A program made the position numbers and the translations under genes. Below, piece by piece: positions 1 to 11,799 of a stretch of 64,000 bases of DNA; positions within the stretch are counted from its first letter, which is position 1, and every line of letters starts with the position of its first letter. The stretch lies in NCBI GenBank assembly GCA_038496445.1, contig JALMLS010000075.1, positions 124,001 to 188,000 of the forward strand, in the 5' to 3' direction. The DNA comes from Trichosphaerium sp. ATCC 40318. Its lineage: Eukaryota; Discosea; Flabellinia; Trichosidae. Below the pieces are notes generated by a model that saw only the letters and a list, made by a program, of their open reading frames with translations, did not search any database and was not told the origin of the DNA.

Positions 1-297
1 TACCTTGTTGCTGTATTAGAGTAGATAGACGTTCAGTAGAAGGAGTACCTTTCAAGTATACGAAAAGCACCAAGCTGTCTTATGTCGTCAAGTGTCACTG
101 AATACCAAGCTTCAAAACCGTTTAGATTTAACCTCCTTGCCAGTTCATCATATTTATTTCTTTGGTGACCTATACAGCTCCAGTAATTACTCGGACTATG
201 TCTAAAGAAATCAGTTAACTCAAATACCTTTTTTCAGAAAAGAAGTATGAAAAAAGGCGATTTCTGACAGACAGGCCACTGGGAATCCCTCAAAGAA

Positions 298-576
298 GTG
301 GGGCGTGGCACTGCTTGTAGTCATTGCATGCGTGTAAAATACTTTGATGTTCAACCAGAATGTGGTAACAAAGAAACAGTTAAAAAACCGAAATGTCAGT
401 TTTGTCGTACAGGAAATTCCACTCAACCCACTTGTCATAGGGATATAATGTCTTTAGAGTTGTACAAACAGAATCTCCATGCCTTAGTAAGTACGTCAGA
501 GGCCGTTAGCGTTATAATAGAAGCTGTACCGTGCTATAATTCCTCTACCACCGTTTTCAACGACGTCGTCTCCTGA
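298..576 (+). CDS. doubtful Cys-rich ORF
   Basis: This is an open frame of about 92 codons containing paired cysteines (CSHC near the start, CQFC in the middle, then further single Cys). The first codon in the open frame is not ATG, so if it is real it is an internal exon. Past the TGA at 574-576 the same frame stays open and Cys-bearing for another 24 codons to a second TGA at 649-651. I do not recognise the family. It may be the decayed end of a small cysteine-rich secreted protein or chance. A minus-strand ORF at 496-753 overlaps it and is no more convincing. Confidence 0.2.
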   Translation: MGRGTACSHCMRVKYFDVQPECGNKETVKKPKCQFCRTGNSTQPTCHRDIMSLELYKQNLHALVSTSEAVSVIIEAVPCYNSSTTVFNDVVS

Positions 577-1168
577 AACGTCGTACCAATCGTCTTTTGT
601 AAAGACTCGAAGCTTTCTTGCCAATACAATACTGAAGAATGTAGCTTGTGACTCTATTAGATTCCAAGTCCCTGGTTTATTGCGTCGTTGGCCTGCAGGA
701 TGTTTTTTAGTCCTCGTTACTGGTTTAAACTTAGGCGTCAGTATTTTCATCACCCATTGTCTACCACGCGTAAGAGAGATGGTATTGGTGTAGCTGAAAG
801 CCCAATAACAGATTCAGAGTACAAACAAACCAAACAGATTTATACAACTCGCCAGAGATAGCAAAGCATTCCTCCATGCGTACCGTACGGAAAGGAGGCA
901 GATAGAATAATACCGTTTCTATTCGACACTAATTTGGTGCTAAAACGAAGGAAACAAGATCAACAATATCCAAGACAACCCGTTGTAATGCGTTTGTACA
1001 AAAATTTGCTACTGTGACTTATGTAAACTGTCTCTCACAGTTGTGCACGTGACTGTCTTTTTATCACCTTCACATTGCAAACAGCAAGCGTTAGAAAGGT
1101 TTTGCTTGCAAGTGTCACATTTTTTGGGTTCGAATGGTGCCTTAACATTGACAAGAAAATAAACTAGG
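577..1168. other. no clear gene
   Basis: Short open frames occur on both strands (for example a Cys-containing minus frame at 1009-1311), but the 3' part of that frame overlaps the signal-peptide exon of the next + strand gene, so I regard it as a shadow. I see no RNA gene or repeat here. Confidence 0.4.
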
Positions 1169-3784
1169 ATGACCTCCTTTCTATTGGCATTTGCTGCCAT
1201 TATATTTGTTGTTAGTGCGTCTGGAACTACAGATGGGTACAAAGGAATAAAAACACCAACAGGTAACCAAGAAGAGTCTAACTTTACGCTGTAATGTTGT
1301 AAAGGGTACACGTCAATACTGAAGCATGGTAATAGCTCTGTTTGGACAGTGGATGCTGGTACACTTATTTAATTTGTAATTGCACATTTACACCTTGTTT
1401 TCGCCAAAGAACCAAGCTGGTTATTAAAAAATCGTACACTAGCCTGTTTTGAGGCATTTACGGTCTTTTTTGGCTCTTACTAATTCAGTGCTTGCTAATA
1501 CACTCTTAGAAGGAGCGTATGTACATCCAATATACATTGTTAACCTGTATGGTGATCATTATACAATGGGTTATGATTACGGATACATGTTGGCAGGTAA
1601 CGTCCATAAACGTGATAAATCAACAGTTATTCAACGTCTCAAACAAATGACACGCGTTGTCATAAATGACACGCGCTGTTGAGCTACGAAACGGTTTTTT
1701 TTTTGCACTCACAATCTTTTTTTTTCCTTTTTTTCTGTTTTTAACCTATTGATTAGATAAGATTCAGGAAATGTTTCCAAGCTTCATAAAGCACTTTTTG
1801 CCTTACTCTTGGGAGCAATTTGTACTTGAGGAGTTTCTTGACTGGCAGTGGGATTCTTATTTATCCAAACAAGTACCTAAAGAGTATTTTGAAGAGCTCA
1901 AGTACGTAATAGTTTTTTTTTGACATTAAACTTTTCCTCAAAACAAGAAATGTTTGTCATTTGATGTCTGGGTTAAAAATAAACAAATGATAGTATTAAT
2001 ACATTAATATTAGGGGTGTAAAGGATGGTGCAGAAGCAAGAGGATTTTACAATATTGAAAAGTATATCCAACGCATCTATGTCATTTCTAACTTCCCTGT
2101 AAGTACTTTTTCCGACTTTTTTTTTAAATTTCCGTTTCACTCATTCCCGCTCCACGTGTTCTCTCGCGCTTCATATGATGACAACTGCTTTATCTTTTTC
2201 TAATAATATTAGGGTGATATTGAATCAAACATTGAATGGCTTCTCTTCCATGAGGGCGTTGACGCGTTTCCTTTTAGTCTTCAAGAACATCTTCGTAAAA
2301 GAAATGTTGGAGATTCTTCAATCTTTGGTGGTCTTCCATCAATGAGTTGTTCCCATTTTGCTGTCTGGGGATCGCGCACAAAGGATAGAAAGTTATATTC
2401 CATGCGTAACCTCGATTGGGCACCAGATACAGGTATTGAGCCTTTTCTTAAGAAATTCTTTTCTAACTTCATTATTCAGGTGCTAACAAATACAAGTCTG
2501 TCACCGTCTTTCACCCAACCGATGGTATCCCACACGCGGCCATAGGATTCTTCGGAATGCTAGGAGCACTCACAGGTACGATTTGTAGGCTGGTAGACTA
2601 GAGAGCCCTTTTAAAAGCTATAATCACTACAAAAACCCATCGCATCATGAACTGCAGCCTTTTGCTTGCAAAACTTATCTGATTATTATAGGAATGAGCG
2701 CACAGGGTATAACAGTTGCCGAATCTGGTAACGATGTACGTCAAGAGACTTTTGAAGGCTTCCCTTGGGTACTAAGACTCAGGTATGTCACGTGTTTTTT
2801 TTTACTATTGCTTGTTCATACTTTTTTAATAGATACATCATGGAGAATGCCAATACACTGGATAAAGCTGTCGGTCTTTGGTCTGCAACAAACAATACAT
2901 TGGGCATGAACCACATGATTGCAAGCTCAAACGACGCAAAGTAAGATTCATTCTGTGTTAAATTTTTTTTGCGTTCTTGAAAACAGCTAACATCTCATTG
3001 AGGCCAAACGGTAAGCCAGCCGTTGCTCTAGAAACTATGGCAAGATACAGCGCACTTTTCTACGAGAACGATCCTAGAGAAGCAAATTACATGTACACAA
3101 ACAAAGATGGTACAGTTTTGACAATGCATTTTTCAGGATTCTTGTTTGTCAATGATCTAACTTACTTGTGTCTAGGAACTAAAGTCCATCTTGGTAATCC
3201 ATTACCTGAAGCTGTATGGAGAACTAACCACGGTTATGATCCTACAATTGTAGCAGCGGAGATTGCACCTACTGCTCCAGGTCATGATTCAGAAGTCAGG
3301 TGCGTTTTGTATTCAGCTTTTTTTTTTTTTGCCGTATTCCAACGAAGTTTGTATTGCCGTTGAGAATGAGTTAACGCTTTGATAGATACAACATTGCTCA
3401 TAACTCATTTGCTTACTACGAATCTGCTGGTATTGAGATGACTCATTTGGAGGCCATTAACGTAACTTCTATCATGGCTGATAAAGGTATCATTTATTTC
3501 CATTTTAGATTGTTGAAGTATGTACTCAATGCTTTTGTTGTTAGGTGGTATGCACTTTTATAAATGTGAAGATAAAGCAGAAGGTATCAATATAATCAGT
3601 GTTACATTTGCACCAGAAGCAAATGCTGGTACAATGTATCTCGCTTATGAGTCCGGCAGTGGTACGTACTCAGTCTTCATAGCGCTTACAGGTTTTTGTT
3701 AAACAAATTGTCCGTCTAGGATCCACATGGCGTCCTGGATGTTGTGGATGGTACATCGCATTGGATATGTCAAGGTGGTGGTAA
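1169..3784 (+). CDS. acid ceramidase-like / C45-family secreted amidase
   Basis: A multi-exon gene encoding an Ntn-type amidohydrolase of the acid ceramidase/NAAA/penicillin-acyltransferase (peptidase C45) group, close in layout to Dictyostelium dcd-type proteins. Exon 1 is a signal peptide starting MTSFLLAFAAIIFVVSASG. It joins, phase 1, to an exon with the family N-terminal block (YIVNLYGDHYTMGYDYGYM). The presumed nucleophile Cys is in SMSCSHFAVWGSR (about 2340), followed by the RNLDW motif; conserved Asn/Arg blocks follow (MSAQGITVAESGND). The last exon ends CCGWYIALDM then TAA at 3782-3784. The predicted role is lysosomal or secreted cleavage of N-acyl lipids after self-processing before the Cys. 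Family assignment is firm; substrate is not. About ten exons are inferred, and the first intron (about 200 nt) is the least certain. Confidence 0.8.
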
Positions 3785-4049
3785 ACTTGAAATAAAACAG
3801 TGACCATAGTGAAACCTTTAACTGAGTTTTTTCCTTGCTACCTTTTTATTGTTTCAATACAAGCTTTACAATAAGATGTATCGGTAACCGAACAATCGTT
3901 CGTGATGGCGTTCCGTACGCTTGGGACTGTTTGCCATTGAGGCCATTTCTTTTCAAAAAACAGCGTGAAAAGGCCTTTTTTGACTTAGTTGAAACTTGTT
4001 GAAAGGAGAGTCAACCGTTTTTTATCACGTGATAAAGCACTAAACTAAA

Positions 4050-5541
4050 ATGCGAATAGAGGTGTTGTTACTCGCGTTACTGATAGTCGGTTAGACATAA
4101 TTTAAAGAAAAACATAACATAACCTCCTTTGTAGTCTATGGATGCCTCACTGCAAAGGACTGTTCTTTAAACGGAGAATGTATATCTTCCAAGTGTGTTT
4201 GTGATCCTGGATGGTCTTCAGATGCGTGTACGCCGCTACAATAAGCAACTGAAAAGTTGTCGTAATGTTCTATAAAAATAGGCAACGTTTTGGCCTTTGA
4301 GGATGCTTCAACAGATACTGGGTACCACAACAAGACTTTTGCTTCGTGGGGAGGCCTTCCAATAAAAGGAGACGATGGGATGTACCATTTATTTGCTGCA
4401 GGTATCACGTTTTTTTAAGCTGTTATACTTTTGGTGGTTTGTACAAACGACTTTTTCTTCTAGAAATGGTGAACGGGTGCCTGCTTAACTCATGGACGTT
4501 AAACTCGCAAATAATACATGCTGTATCCAAAAGCATAGAAGGACCATACGAGAAAATACAGATCGTACTTACACCGTTTGCTCACAACCCAACAATTACA
4601 AGAGCTCCAGATGGCACCTACTTATTGTATTTTATCGGATCATGGCCAACTGTTCCACAAAAATGTAACAATAAATCTCAAGGTGTACCACGTGCGACAG
4701 TGAAGTACTCTATGGTATCTAAATGGGAGAATACTTCAGATGGATGTGGACCAGCACCAATGAACAACGGGTTATAAAGTACTGAATGCAAGCTATCATC
4801 TAAAATATCTATTTAGGTGTGGCATCCACCTCGCGACCTCTAAATCTTTAAATGGTCCATGGGATGTTCGAGCAGTAGTAATAGAATCTCCTATACCTAA
4901 GGAAGAACGTTGGGATTGCGCTCATACTAACCCAACTGTGATAGTCGCACAGTACTGTTTCTTTTTGTTGTAAGATTGTTTTTTCTTATTACGAGCAACT
5001 AGGAACGGGTCTCTGTTGCTTGCTTTTAATGCTGGATACTGTCGTAACCACTTAGAAACTATAGGAATCGCCAGAGCGGCCCATTGGTCTGTAAGTATGC
5101 ATAGTGAATCTCGTATTATTAACATTTTTTCAATAGGGGCCTTACTCTTTGTGGAATCCAAAGCCTATTTTCCAAGCAAATGGAGTAGAAGTTGAACACA
5201 TCGAAGATCCTCATATGTGGAAGGATAACCGTGGATATCATATGCTTGTACACGCTGAGCGCAATGCTCCATACGTAGGAGGGTAAGCTACTTGATCCCA
5301 TATTAGTACAACAGTAATGTTATCAAGGTATGGCTATTCTGAAGATGGTTATAATTGGGTATACTCTCCAGCAGCGTACTCGCTAGAAGTCACGTTTGAA
5401 GGAGGCCAATTGAAGAAATATAAAAGACGTGAGCGACCACAAATATATGTCGAACAAGGGAAACCACCTTACCTTTTTAATGGTGTGGAATTACCTGATG
5501 CTGGTCCTGCATCTTATACTGCTGTACAGCAATTCAAATAA
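4050..5541 (+). CDS. secreted GH43-like glycosidase with N-terminal EGF-like module
   Basis: Exon 1 gives a signal peptide (MRIEVLLLALLIV) and the next exon a compact EGF-like unit with six cysteines (CLTAKDCSLNGECISSKCVC). The body resembles five-bladed beta-propeller glycosidases of the GH43/GH32 type: HNPTITRAPDGTYLLYFIG, CAHTNPTVI, HIEDPHMWKDNRGYHMLVH and RYGYSEDGYNW are blade-like segments with candidate acidic catalytic residues. The stop is TAA at 5539-5541. It sits head-to-tail behind the ceramidase-like gene, 265 bp downstream. Predicted role: extracellular breakdown of plant, algal or bacterial polysaccharide. Exact substrate and GH subfamily cannot be read from the sequence. At least six exons; the joins around 4770-5110 are approximate. 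Confidence 0.7.
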
Positions 5542-6020
5542 ACTCGTTCTCATGCTACATCTACAATAGACTGCATCATTTACCGGCGGCATAGTAGGAA
5601 AGCTAACTGCTGGGTGTTACTTTCTGTTTGTTTGAATTGAACTAGCATATTGCTTGCTTACACCGTTCAATGTTAATTAATATACTTGCACGTGCTTTTG
5701 AAAAATGTCCGTTTTGTATTTCAAGTGTTTAATTTATCGTTTGAAATCGCATATCTTAAGGATGACGGTTTCAATCATATTCAAATGTTTATTGTTCGAT
5801 CCAAAGTCGTTTAATTGAAGAAATTTAACGGCGCTTTTAAACAGTCAAATAAAGTGATAATTATCACGTGGACTTCACAACTCGGTTATCTTTATCAGTT
5901 GCGAGCACCTAACAGAAACTTACCGCGAAGTACGTAATATATGAGGAACGTTAATAGACTGATATTAAGGTATAATCTAGAAGAGGTTGTACGTTACGTT
6001 TTGGACCATTTGACAACAAA
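5542..6020. other. intergenic, no gene seen
   Basis: AT-rich spacer with a CACGTG palindrome at 5865-5870, upstream of the F-box/LRR gene start at 6021. I see no open frame worth calling. Confidence 0.5.
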
Positions 6021-7169
6021 ATGGAGGGAAAATACACAAACAATGCTAATCCGAGCATATTTGACCTTGTTGCGCTTCCAAATGAACTAATAGTTCATAT
6101 TCTCAAACAAGGGATTTATACACTTCATTCTGCCCAAACATGTCACTATTTGCGAGATATTGTCCACAACCACGTTGGATATAATGCTATCAGTATTCGC
6201 TGTGTAAGTCAAGTGAACATTCTTTCTGGCAGCCCGTTACTCCTGAATACACCTATTCACGTGCTCTGTCATTCAATACTTGATAAGCACATCAAGATGT
6301 TAGCAGGTGTACATACTATCAACTTAAACACGTGTGAATTGATAACAGATGAGGGTATAAAGGCTTTGGCAGGTGTGCATACAATTGATTTATATGGCAC
6401 AAATGTAACAGATGAAGGTTTGAAGGCGTTGGCAGGAGTACATACAATTGGGTTGTGTCGGTGTGCAGTAACAGATGAAGGCATAAAGGCTTTGGCAGGT
6501 GTACATGAGATTGATGTGTCATGTACAAATGTAACAGATGAAGGTTTGAAGGCGTTGGCTGGCGTACATACTATCAGCATAAACATGTGCGAATTGATAA
6601 CAGATGAAGGTTTAAAGGCTTTGGCAGGTGCGCATACTATAAACTTACATGAGTGTGAGTCAATAACAGATGAGGGCATAAAGGCGTTGGCAGGAGTACA
6701 TACAATTGAATTATCATATACAGATGTAACAGATGAAGGGTTGAAGGCCTTGGCAGGAGTACATACTATAGAACTTGAAGTTTGTGAATTGATAACAGAT
6801 GAAGGCATAAAGGCATTGGCGGGTGTACATACAATTGATTTAGAAAGTACAAACGTAACAGATGAAGGTTTGAAGGCGTTGGCTGGTGTACATACTATTG
6901 ATTTAGAAAGTGAATTGATAACAGATGAAGGTTTAAAGGCATTGGCGGGTGTACATACAATTGATTTAGAAAGTACAAACATAACAGATGAAGGTGTAAA
7001 GGCATTGGCAGGTGTACATGAAATCAATTTATCATACACAAATATAACAGATGAGGGTTTGAAGGCACTGGAGGGTGTTTCTAGAATAATATTGCTTGGT
7101 TGTAATTCAATAACACTTGATTGTATTGCTGCATTGAGAGAGAAAGGATGCACTGTCAAATACCAATAA
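6021..7169 (+). CDS. F-box/leucine-rich-repeat protein
   Basis: An uninterrupted 382-codon gene, unusual among intron-rich neighbours. Residues about 15-55 form an F-box-like motif (LVALPNELIVHILKQG...CHYLRDIVHNH). From about residue 95 to the end there are some 12 tandem 22-24-residue LRRs of the form ITDEGLKALAGVHTIDL, alternating two subtypes (one with N-V-T-D, one with CELITD). The final repeat degenerates (SITLDCIAALREKGC), a normal LRR cap. The likely role is substrate recognition for an SCF-type ubiquitin ligase; this is inferred from architecture only. Repeats are very similar at the DNA level, implying recent duplication or conversion. Such F-box plus near-identical repeat genes are expanded in giant viruses and some protists. 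Confidence 0.75.
   Translation: MEGKYTNNANPSIFDLVALPNELIVHILKQGIYTLHSAQTCHYLRDIVHNHVGYNAISIRCVSQVNILSGSPLLLNTPIHVLCHSILDKHIKMLAGVHTINLNTCELITDEGIKALAGVHTIDLYGTNVTDEGLKALAGVHTIGLCRCAVTDEGIKALAGVHEIDVSCTNVTDEGLKALAGVHTISINMCELITDEGLKALAGAHTINLHECESITDEGIKALAGVHTIELSYTDVTDEGLKALAGVHTIELEVCELITDEGIKALAGVHTIDLESTNVTDEGLKALAGVHTIDLESELITDEGLKALAGVHTIDLESTNITDEGVKALAGVHEINLSYTNITDEGLKALEGVSRIILLGCNSITLDCIAALREKGCTVKYQ
6290..7070 (+). repeat. tandem DNA repeat encoding LRR units
   Basis: About twelve units of roughly 66-72 bp, each containing ACAGATGAAGGTTTGAAGG and GTACATAC-like blocks. Homogeneity at the DNA level, including silent sites, is evident by eye. Confidence 0.85.
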
Positions 7170-7407
7170 CAGAGTCAAATGAATAAGATTGATTGATTCA
7201 AAAACTTTGACATGCTCTGAAGAAACAAGTGTCAGCAGCTATACTAGAAAAAGACGTTACACCTTTATCATTTTTTAAATATCAATTTGGAAAAATAAAC
7301 GTTCTGAAGACCAGTGTGCGTTCCGGAAAAAAAAAACTTCAAAAAAAAAAAAGTACTTTGAGTTACTAAATAGCATTAGCCAGAAAAACAAAGAATAACA
7401 GCCCCAA

Positions 7408-7668
7408 ATGCCTAATCTAAAAGCAAACTATCCACCCAATATGGTGCTATTTCACACTACCGATGTGGGTCAAGGAACATGTACAAACTGCTCTCTAAAA
7501 AAGAAGAATGTCAAAAAAATAGCAAGATTCATGGAAATTCGTGAAAATCGACATTGCAGCACTAGGCAGTTTTATCCAACAAGCAATGCTATGTATTTGC
7601 AAATTGTAGAGCAGGTGTATTGTCGTGCCTTGTTCTCTTTAGCTATGCGAGTGCCTATTAAGTTGTAA
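7408..7668 (+). CDS. hypothetical short ORF
   Basis: An ATG-started 86-codon ORF with two Cys in GTCTNCSLKKKNVKK and a basic middle. I recognise no family. It lies between two F-box-type genes, after A-rich runs at 7325-7355. It could be a non-coding open frame. Confidence 0.2.
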   Translation: MPNLKANYPPNMVLFHTTDVGQGTCTNCSLKKKNVKKIARFMEIRENRHCSTRQFYPTSNAMYLQIVEQVYCRALFSLAMRVPIKL

Positions 7669-7716
7669 AGCACGTGTTAAGTTCAGAGTATCGAAACGTC
7701 AGACACCAAGAGATAC

Positions 7717-8591
7717 ATGACAAGCGCTTTGAAATCAAATTGTTGCCGCCTGTTAGACCTTCCACTTGAGCTACAGCTTGATATAATAGATTTAGACTTT
7801 GAAGCTTATTTACGATGGCCTCTTCTATCAAAACACGCAGCAACAACCACAAGGTTTGACGATGAACTAAAAAAACAAGGAAAGTGGATAAAAAGCAATA
7901 AAAAGTACTATTACGACTTTAGACGAAATAAAAGCTGTACGTACTATCAACACAAGGTAAAAGAATCAAAAAAACCCGTTCCTGTTTCCCGTTATTGATG
8001 TCAAATTACTTGTAGGTCGAGAGTACTTTCAGGCATGATTTATATCATGGAGAGTACAAAGAGTGGGATAAATATAACCGACTAAGAAAGCAATGCTCCT
8101 ATATAGATGGTTCTCTTGAAGGTGAGTACAAGACATTTCATGCCAATGGCAAAATGATGGATCGTGGCTATTATGTCAAAGGTAAACAAGAAGGAGACTT
8201 CAAGGCATGGCATGATAATTGGCAACTGCACAGAGAATATCATTGTGTTAACGGGTTGAAGGAAGGAGTGTGTAAGGTTTGGTACAGAAATGGTCAACTA
8301 GAAATGAAGTGTAGTTATCTTAAAGGCAACCAACACGGTGAGTGCAAAAAGTGGCATTATAATGGTCAACTTAGTAGTAAGGCTATGATGAACCATGGCA
8401 CATACGGACTGACCCAAGTATGGGACATGAATGGTCATTTACTTGAGGAAGAAGACTACCACAAAAAATTTCGTACTTGGACATATTGCTTAAGTTGTAT
8501 GCTCATTTGTTTACTACTAGCATTTATGTTGGTTTTGTACGTGATTTTCTCAATCTTAAGCTTTATATGGGGCTATGTCAAACCTTACTGA
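7717..8591 (+). CDS. F-box-like protein with YwqK/MORN_2-type repeats and C-terminal TM
   Basis: Two exons joined in phase 0 (intron about 7955-8016). The N-terminus carries an F-box-like block (CCRLLDLPLELQLDIIDLD, then YLRWPLLSKHAATTTRFDDE) shared with the genes at about 12.5 and 16.7 kb. It is followed by about six 23-residue repeats of the GEYKxWHxNGQLxxxCxYxxGxxx type (residues about 100-235), the pattern of MORN_2/YwqK repeats. The C-terminus has a strong hydrophobic helix (CMLICLLLAFMLVLYVIF), so the protein should be tail-anchored in a membrane. Function unknown; F-box plus such repeats suggests a ubiquitin-ligase adaptor. Both halves match the paralogue at 12.5 kb, so the gene is real. 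Confidence 0.7.
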
Positions 8592-9078
8592 CTGGTAATG
8601 ACACCAAGTTTTAAATAAAAAAGCGAACAGAGGAGTCTCTACATTGTAGGTAATTTTTGTGTGTTCGACACATTCACTTTCATTTGCGCTATTTAGATCG
8701 TTTATATCATTTATGGCCTTGGTATTTTTGCCATCTCTGGATGAGATGCAAATTCTTACTTTCGTGAGGAACTACCACTTGTGAAATAGCGCTCAAACCA
8801 CGCACTTGGACCTCTTTACAAGGGTAGCTCCATTTGCGTCAGAGCTTTTACCATTATTGTAGATAAAAACTGAAACACATTGGGCGACTCATTTTTAGGG
8901 GCATCACCACGTGCGCGTTGAGGGCGGAAGTTGTCCAAATTCTTGACTGGCCCGGGCTTGAATCGTAAGTTTTTTTTTTTGCACCTCTAATTCTTGAGAT
9001 TGTGTACCGACAAAAGAATCTCAATTGGTGGCAGCTTCTCCGCACTTGTTTTATATTAAACAATACCAACAATACGAC
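8592..9078. other. intergenic, no gene seen
   Basis: Spacer between the F-box/MORN_2 gene and the secreted mucin-like gene. Open frames are short and unconvincing. A CACGTG lies near 8909. Confidence 0.45.
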
Positions 9079-11799
9079 ATGATACGTATAGTATTAGTCG
9101 CGTTATCTTTGTTAGCATTAGCCTCAGCTCAATCCCTTGTGCAGTGTAATACAACAACAGTACGTTAACATACTATCATTATTGCGTTATCGCTACAAAC
9201 CGTTGTTATTGAATAACAATGAATACTTTGGCTTTTAATGACTATGAACGTATATTTAAGATATATGGGATGCGTCTAGTATAAATTATCTCGTTGTTCT
9301 TCGCTTCCGGAGGATTTTTATTAACAATTTATTTTTTTGTTATTAGATTGTGACTACTGCTGTGCCAGATGAGTTCTGTACATTCACATGTGAAGTAGCA
9401 CATGCCTTTTGGTTCGAATCATGGCAGACACTCAATGTAGCGGGTACGTCATATCGACGGTTTTTAGACCCAAAGTTGCTGTCGTTTATATTTGTGACGT
9501 TTGAATCGCGTTTTTTTGTTCACGTGTTCATTTTTATTTTGTTTTTTTTGTATTTCAGCGTCTTACTTCGTTCAGGTGCTATGAATATCGATAGACGCTT
9601 TTGGGAGTTTGTCAATGACTTCACTGACGATAATACGCTCACACTTGAGTGTCTTGACAACGGCATTGGTAAGAAAAAAAAAAAAGATACAGAGCCTTTT
9701 CTCGGAGTCTTTTCCTTAAATCTCAATCACATGGATTGCACATAAAATACACACTCGAACTCTGAGTGATGACAGCAACACTGCCACACTAGGAGTATAT
9801 CGAAGAGTCGACTTGTGGTTTTTTTTGGTTTCTTTTAGTTAAGGCACTAAAACTTTTTATCCCTTAAGGCACGCTCAGAGGGAGAATAAAGCCTGTTAAT
9901 GATAATTCTAATAATCCATGGGTATTTGATGTTGTATTCACATTTGCTTTCCTGACTGATTCGGGTTCTCCAGTGCTGTGCGTAAAAACAAGAAATTCTC
10001 GACAATTTTATCTTACCCTTCCCTAGAGAGCTTAGATCCGATGCTTACGTTGGTAATGGTGGATTCGTAGATCCTGCCACATGGAATTTCTTTGTGGCGC
10101 CGACAGGCATTGCTGTAGTGGATGGTAATAGCAAAACGAAAAGCAAGCAAAGGGTTTTGTACTTATTTTACTTTTAGGTGTCGCTATCGCACCACCGGGC
10201 ACTCCATTAGCTGTATGTAGAAAGAAATGTTATACAATTTATTTATATTATTGTAGGGTGCGCGTGTCGTATTCCGTGCTCAAGGTAATGGTCAACCTAT
10301 ACATGACGTACAATTTGGAGTAGGCGGTACGTTCTGGTAGCTAACACAAAAGCACGTGGATGTCACGTGATTTCTGACTTTTTACAGCGAATAACAAGAA
10401 TACTCGTGATGGTCTATCTACATGGCTAAGGCACGTGATTTATTCAGCCATAGAAAAGCTCATTTGAGTGTTTGGTTCAATTATGTGGGGTAAATTTGGT
10501 TTTATTAACACTACTTTAGCTGGATTGTAACGAGTCAACCAACATTGTTTCCAGTCAGCTTACCAAATTCAAACAGTAAATACGATTAAAACAGTCATAA
10601 AACTTATGCTTTGTTTAGGTCAAAGAGGAGATATCAACGTCAATTTTCTACCACTAAGTAATGATACCTCACCAACAATGGTGCCAACCCAAGCCCCTCC
10701 TACAGATGCTCCTACAGATGCTCCAGTAGCGCCTCCAACAGCTCCACCACCTACAGATGCTCCAACAGCCCCTCCACCTACAGATGCTCCAACAGATGCT
10801 CCAGTAGCGCCTCCAACAGCCCCACCTCCCACAGATGCTCCAACAGCGCCACCGCCTACAGATGCTCCAACAGCCCCGCCACCTACAGATGCTCCTACAG
10901 ATGCTCCAGTAGCTCCTCCAACAGCTCCACCTACAGTTCCACCTACAATGACTCCGCCTCCTACAGCTCCACCTACAGCTCCTCCAACGGCTCCTCCTAC
11001 AGCTCCACCTACAGCTCCTCCTACAGCTCCTCCAACTGCTCCTCCAACTGCTCCTCCAACTGCTCCTCCAACTGCTCCTCCAACTGCTCCACCTACTGCT
11101 CCGCCAACTGACGCAGCAACGGAGATGCCAACTGCTCCGCCAACTACAATGGCACCAGTAGCACCTACAACTAGACCACCTGGTAGAGTTCCTTCGTCAA
11201 CATTTCCTCCATTAATGACACGCGCACCTCGTCCACCTCCACCAAAGGAATGGAAAAAACGTGGTATTGAACATACTGTTAAAGCACCTGAGAACGGCAT
11301 AATAATGCTCGCGAAAGCGTAAGCTACACAACTTTTTTGTTTCTTAACCCAATTTCGACTTTCTTCCATTTTATTTCCATTTTGTAGAGATTAATCAATA
11401 TCCGCTGATACAATTATTTTTAGGGATATCACCTCTTGTTCTCCAGAGGTAGCATCAAAAGATGCACTTGATTTAATCTCAGAAAAATGCAACAGGTAAG
11501 TGTTGATTTTCTATCTTTTTTCTTGTGTTAACCTTTGGTGTCAAGCTTATGTCAAGCACAATTGTATTGCTTACACGAATACCCTTCTAAAGAATCCATG
11601 CTTGAAGATTGTTCTGAATTCACATCTACAGCCTCAGATTTTAACTGTGCGTATTTGGGTTTTCTTCTTTTTTCCCTTTTTTTTGCGTTAAACAACCCTT
11701 CATGCTTACGATTCACTAGGTGGTCCTGCCCGTTCATACAAAGAAACTACAGTATCACTATCTTGCGCTTGTAAATGCAGGCACGTTTGGAGGACATAA
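9079..11799 (+). CDS. secreted mucin-like protein with Pro/Thr/Ala repeats
   Basis: Exon 1 is a clean signal peptide (MIRIVLVALSLLALASAQS). Next come several short exons of a Cys-poor, probably beta-rich domain (NNPWVFDVVFTFAFLTDSG; VDPATWNFFVAPTG; GARVVFRAQGNGQPIHDVQF). Then a long exon (about 10619-11322) encodes a PTDAP/PPTAPPTAP low-complexity stalk, expected to be O-glycosylated. The C-terminal exons are Cys-containing (ITSCSPEVASKDALDLISEKC; CSEFTSTASDFNC; LSCACKCRHVW) and end at TAA 11797-11799. I do not recognise the globular domain. No TM or GPI signal is visible, so it is probably secreted or wall-associated. About eleven exons are inferred from GTACGT/GTAAGT donors. Confidence 0.65.
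10680..11120 (+). repeat. PTDAP / PPTAP coding repeat array
   Basis: Two nested low-complexity arrays. A longer unit (CCTACAGATGCTCCAACAG-like) is followed by a run of near-identical 12-bp units (CTCCTCCAACTG) around 11025-11095. This type of array is prone to length change. Confidence 0.9.

Noticed and set aside
6269-7159. 296-codon minus-strand ORF across the LRR gene
   Set aside because: It is a reflection of the repeated LRR unit, its translation is a monotonous repeat, and the plus strand carries an F-box plus proper LRR consensus.
10620-11369. 249-codon minus ORF rich in Gly/Ala/Val
   Set aside because: Complement of the Pro/Thr/Ala repeat; the plus strand has signal peptide, exons and domains in phase.
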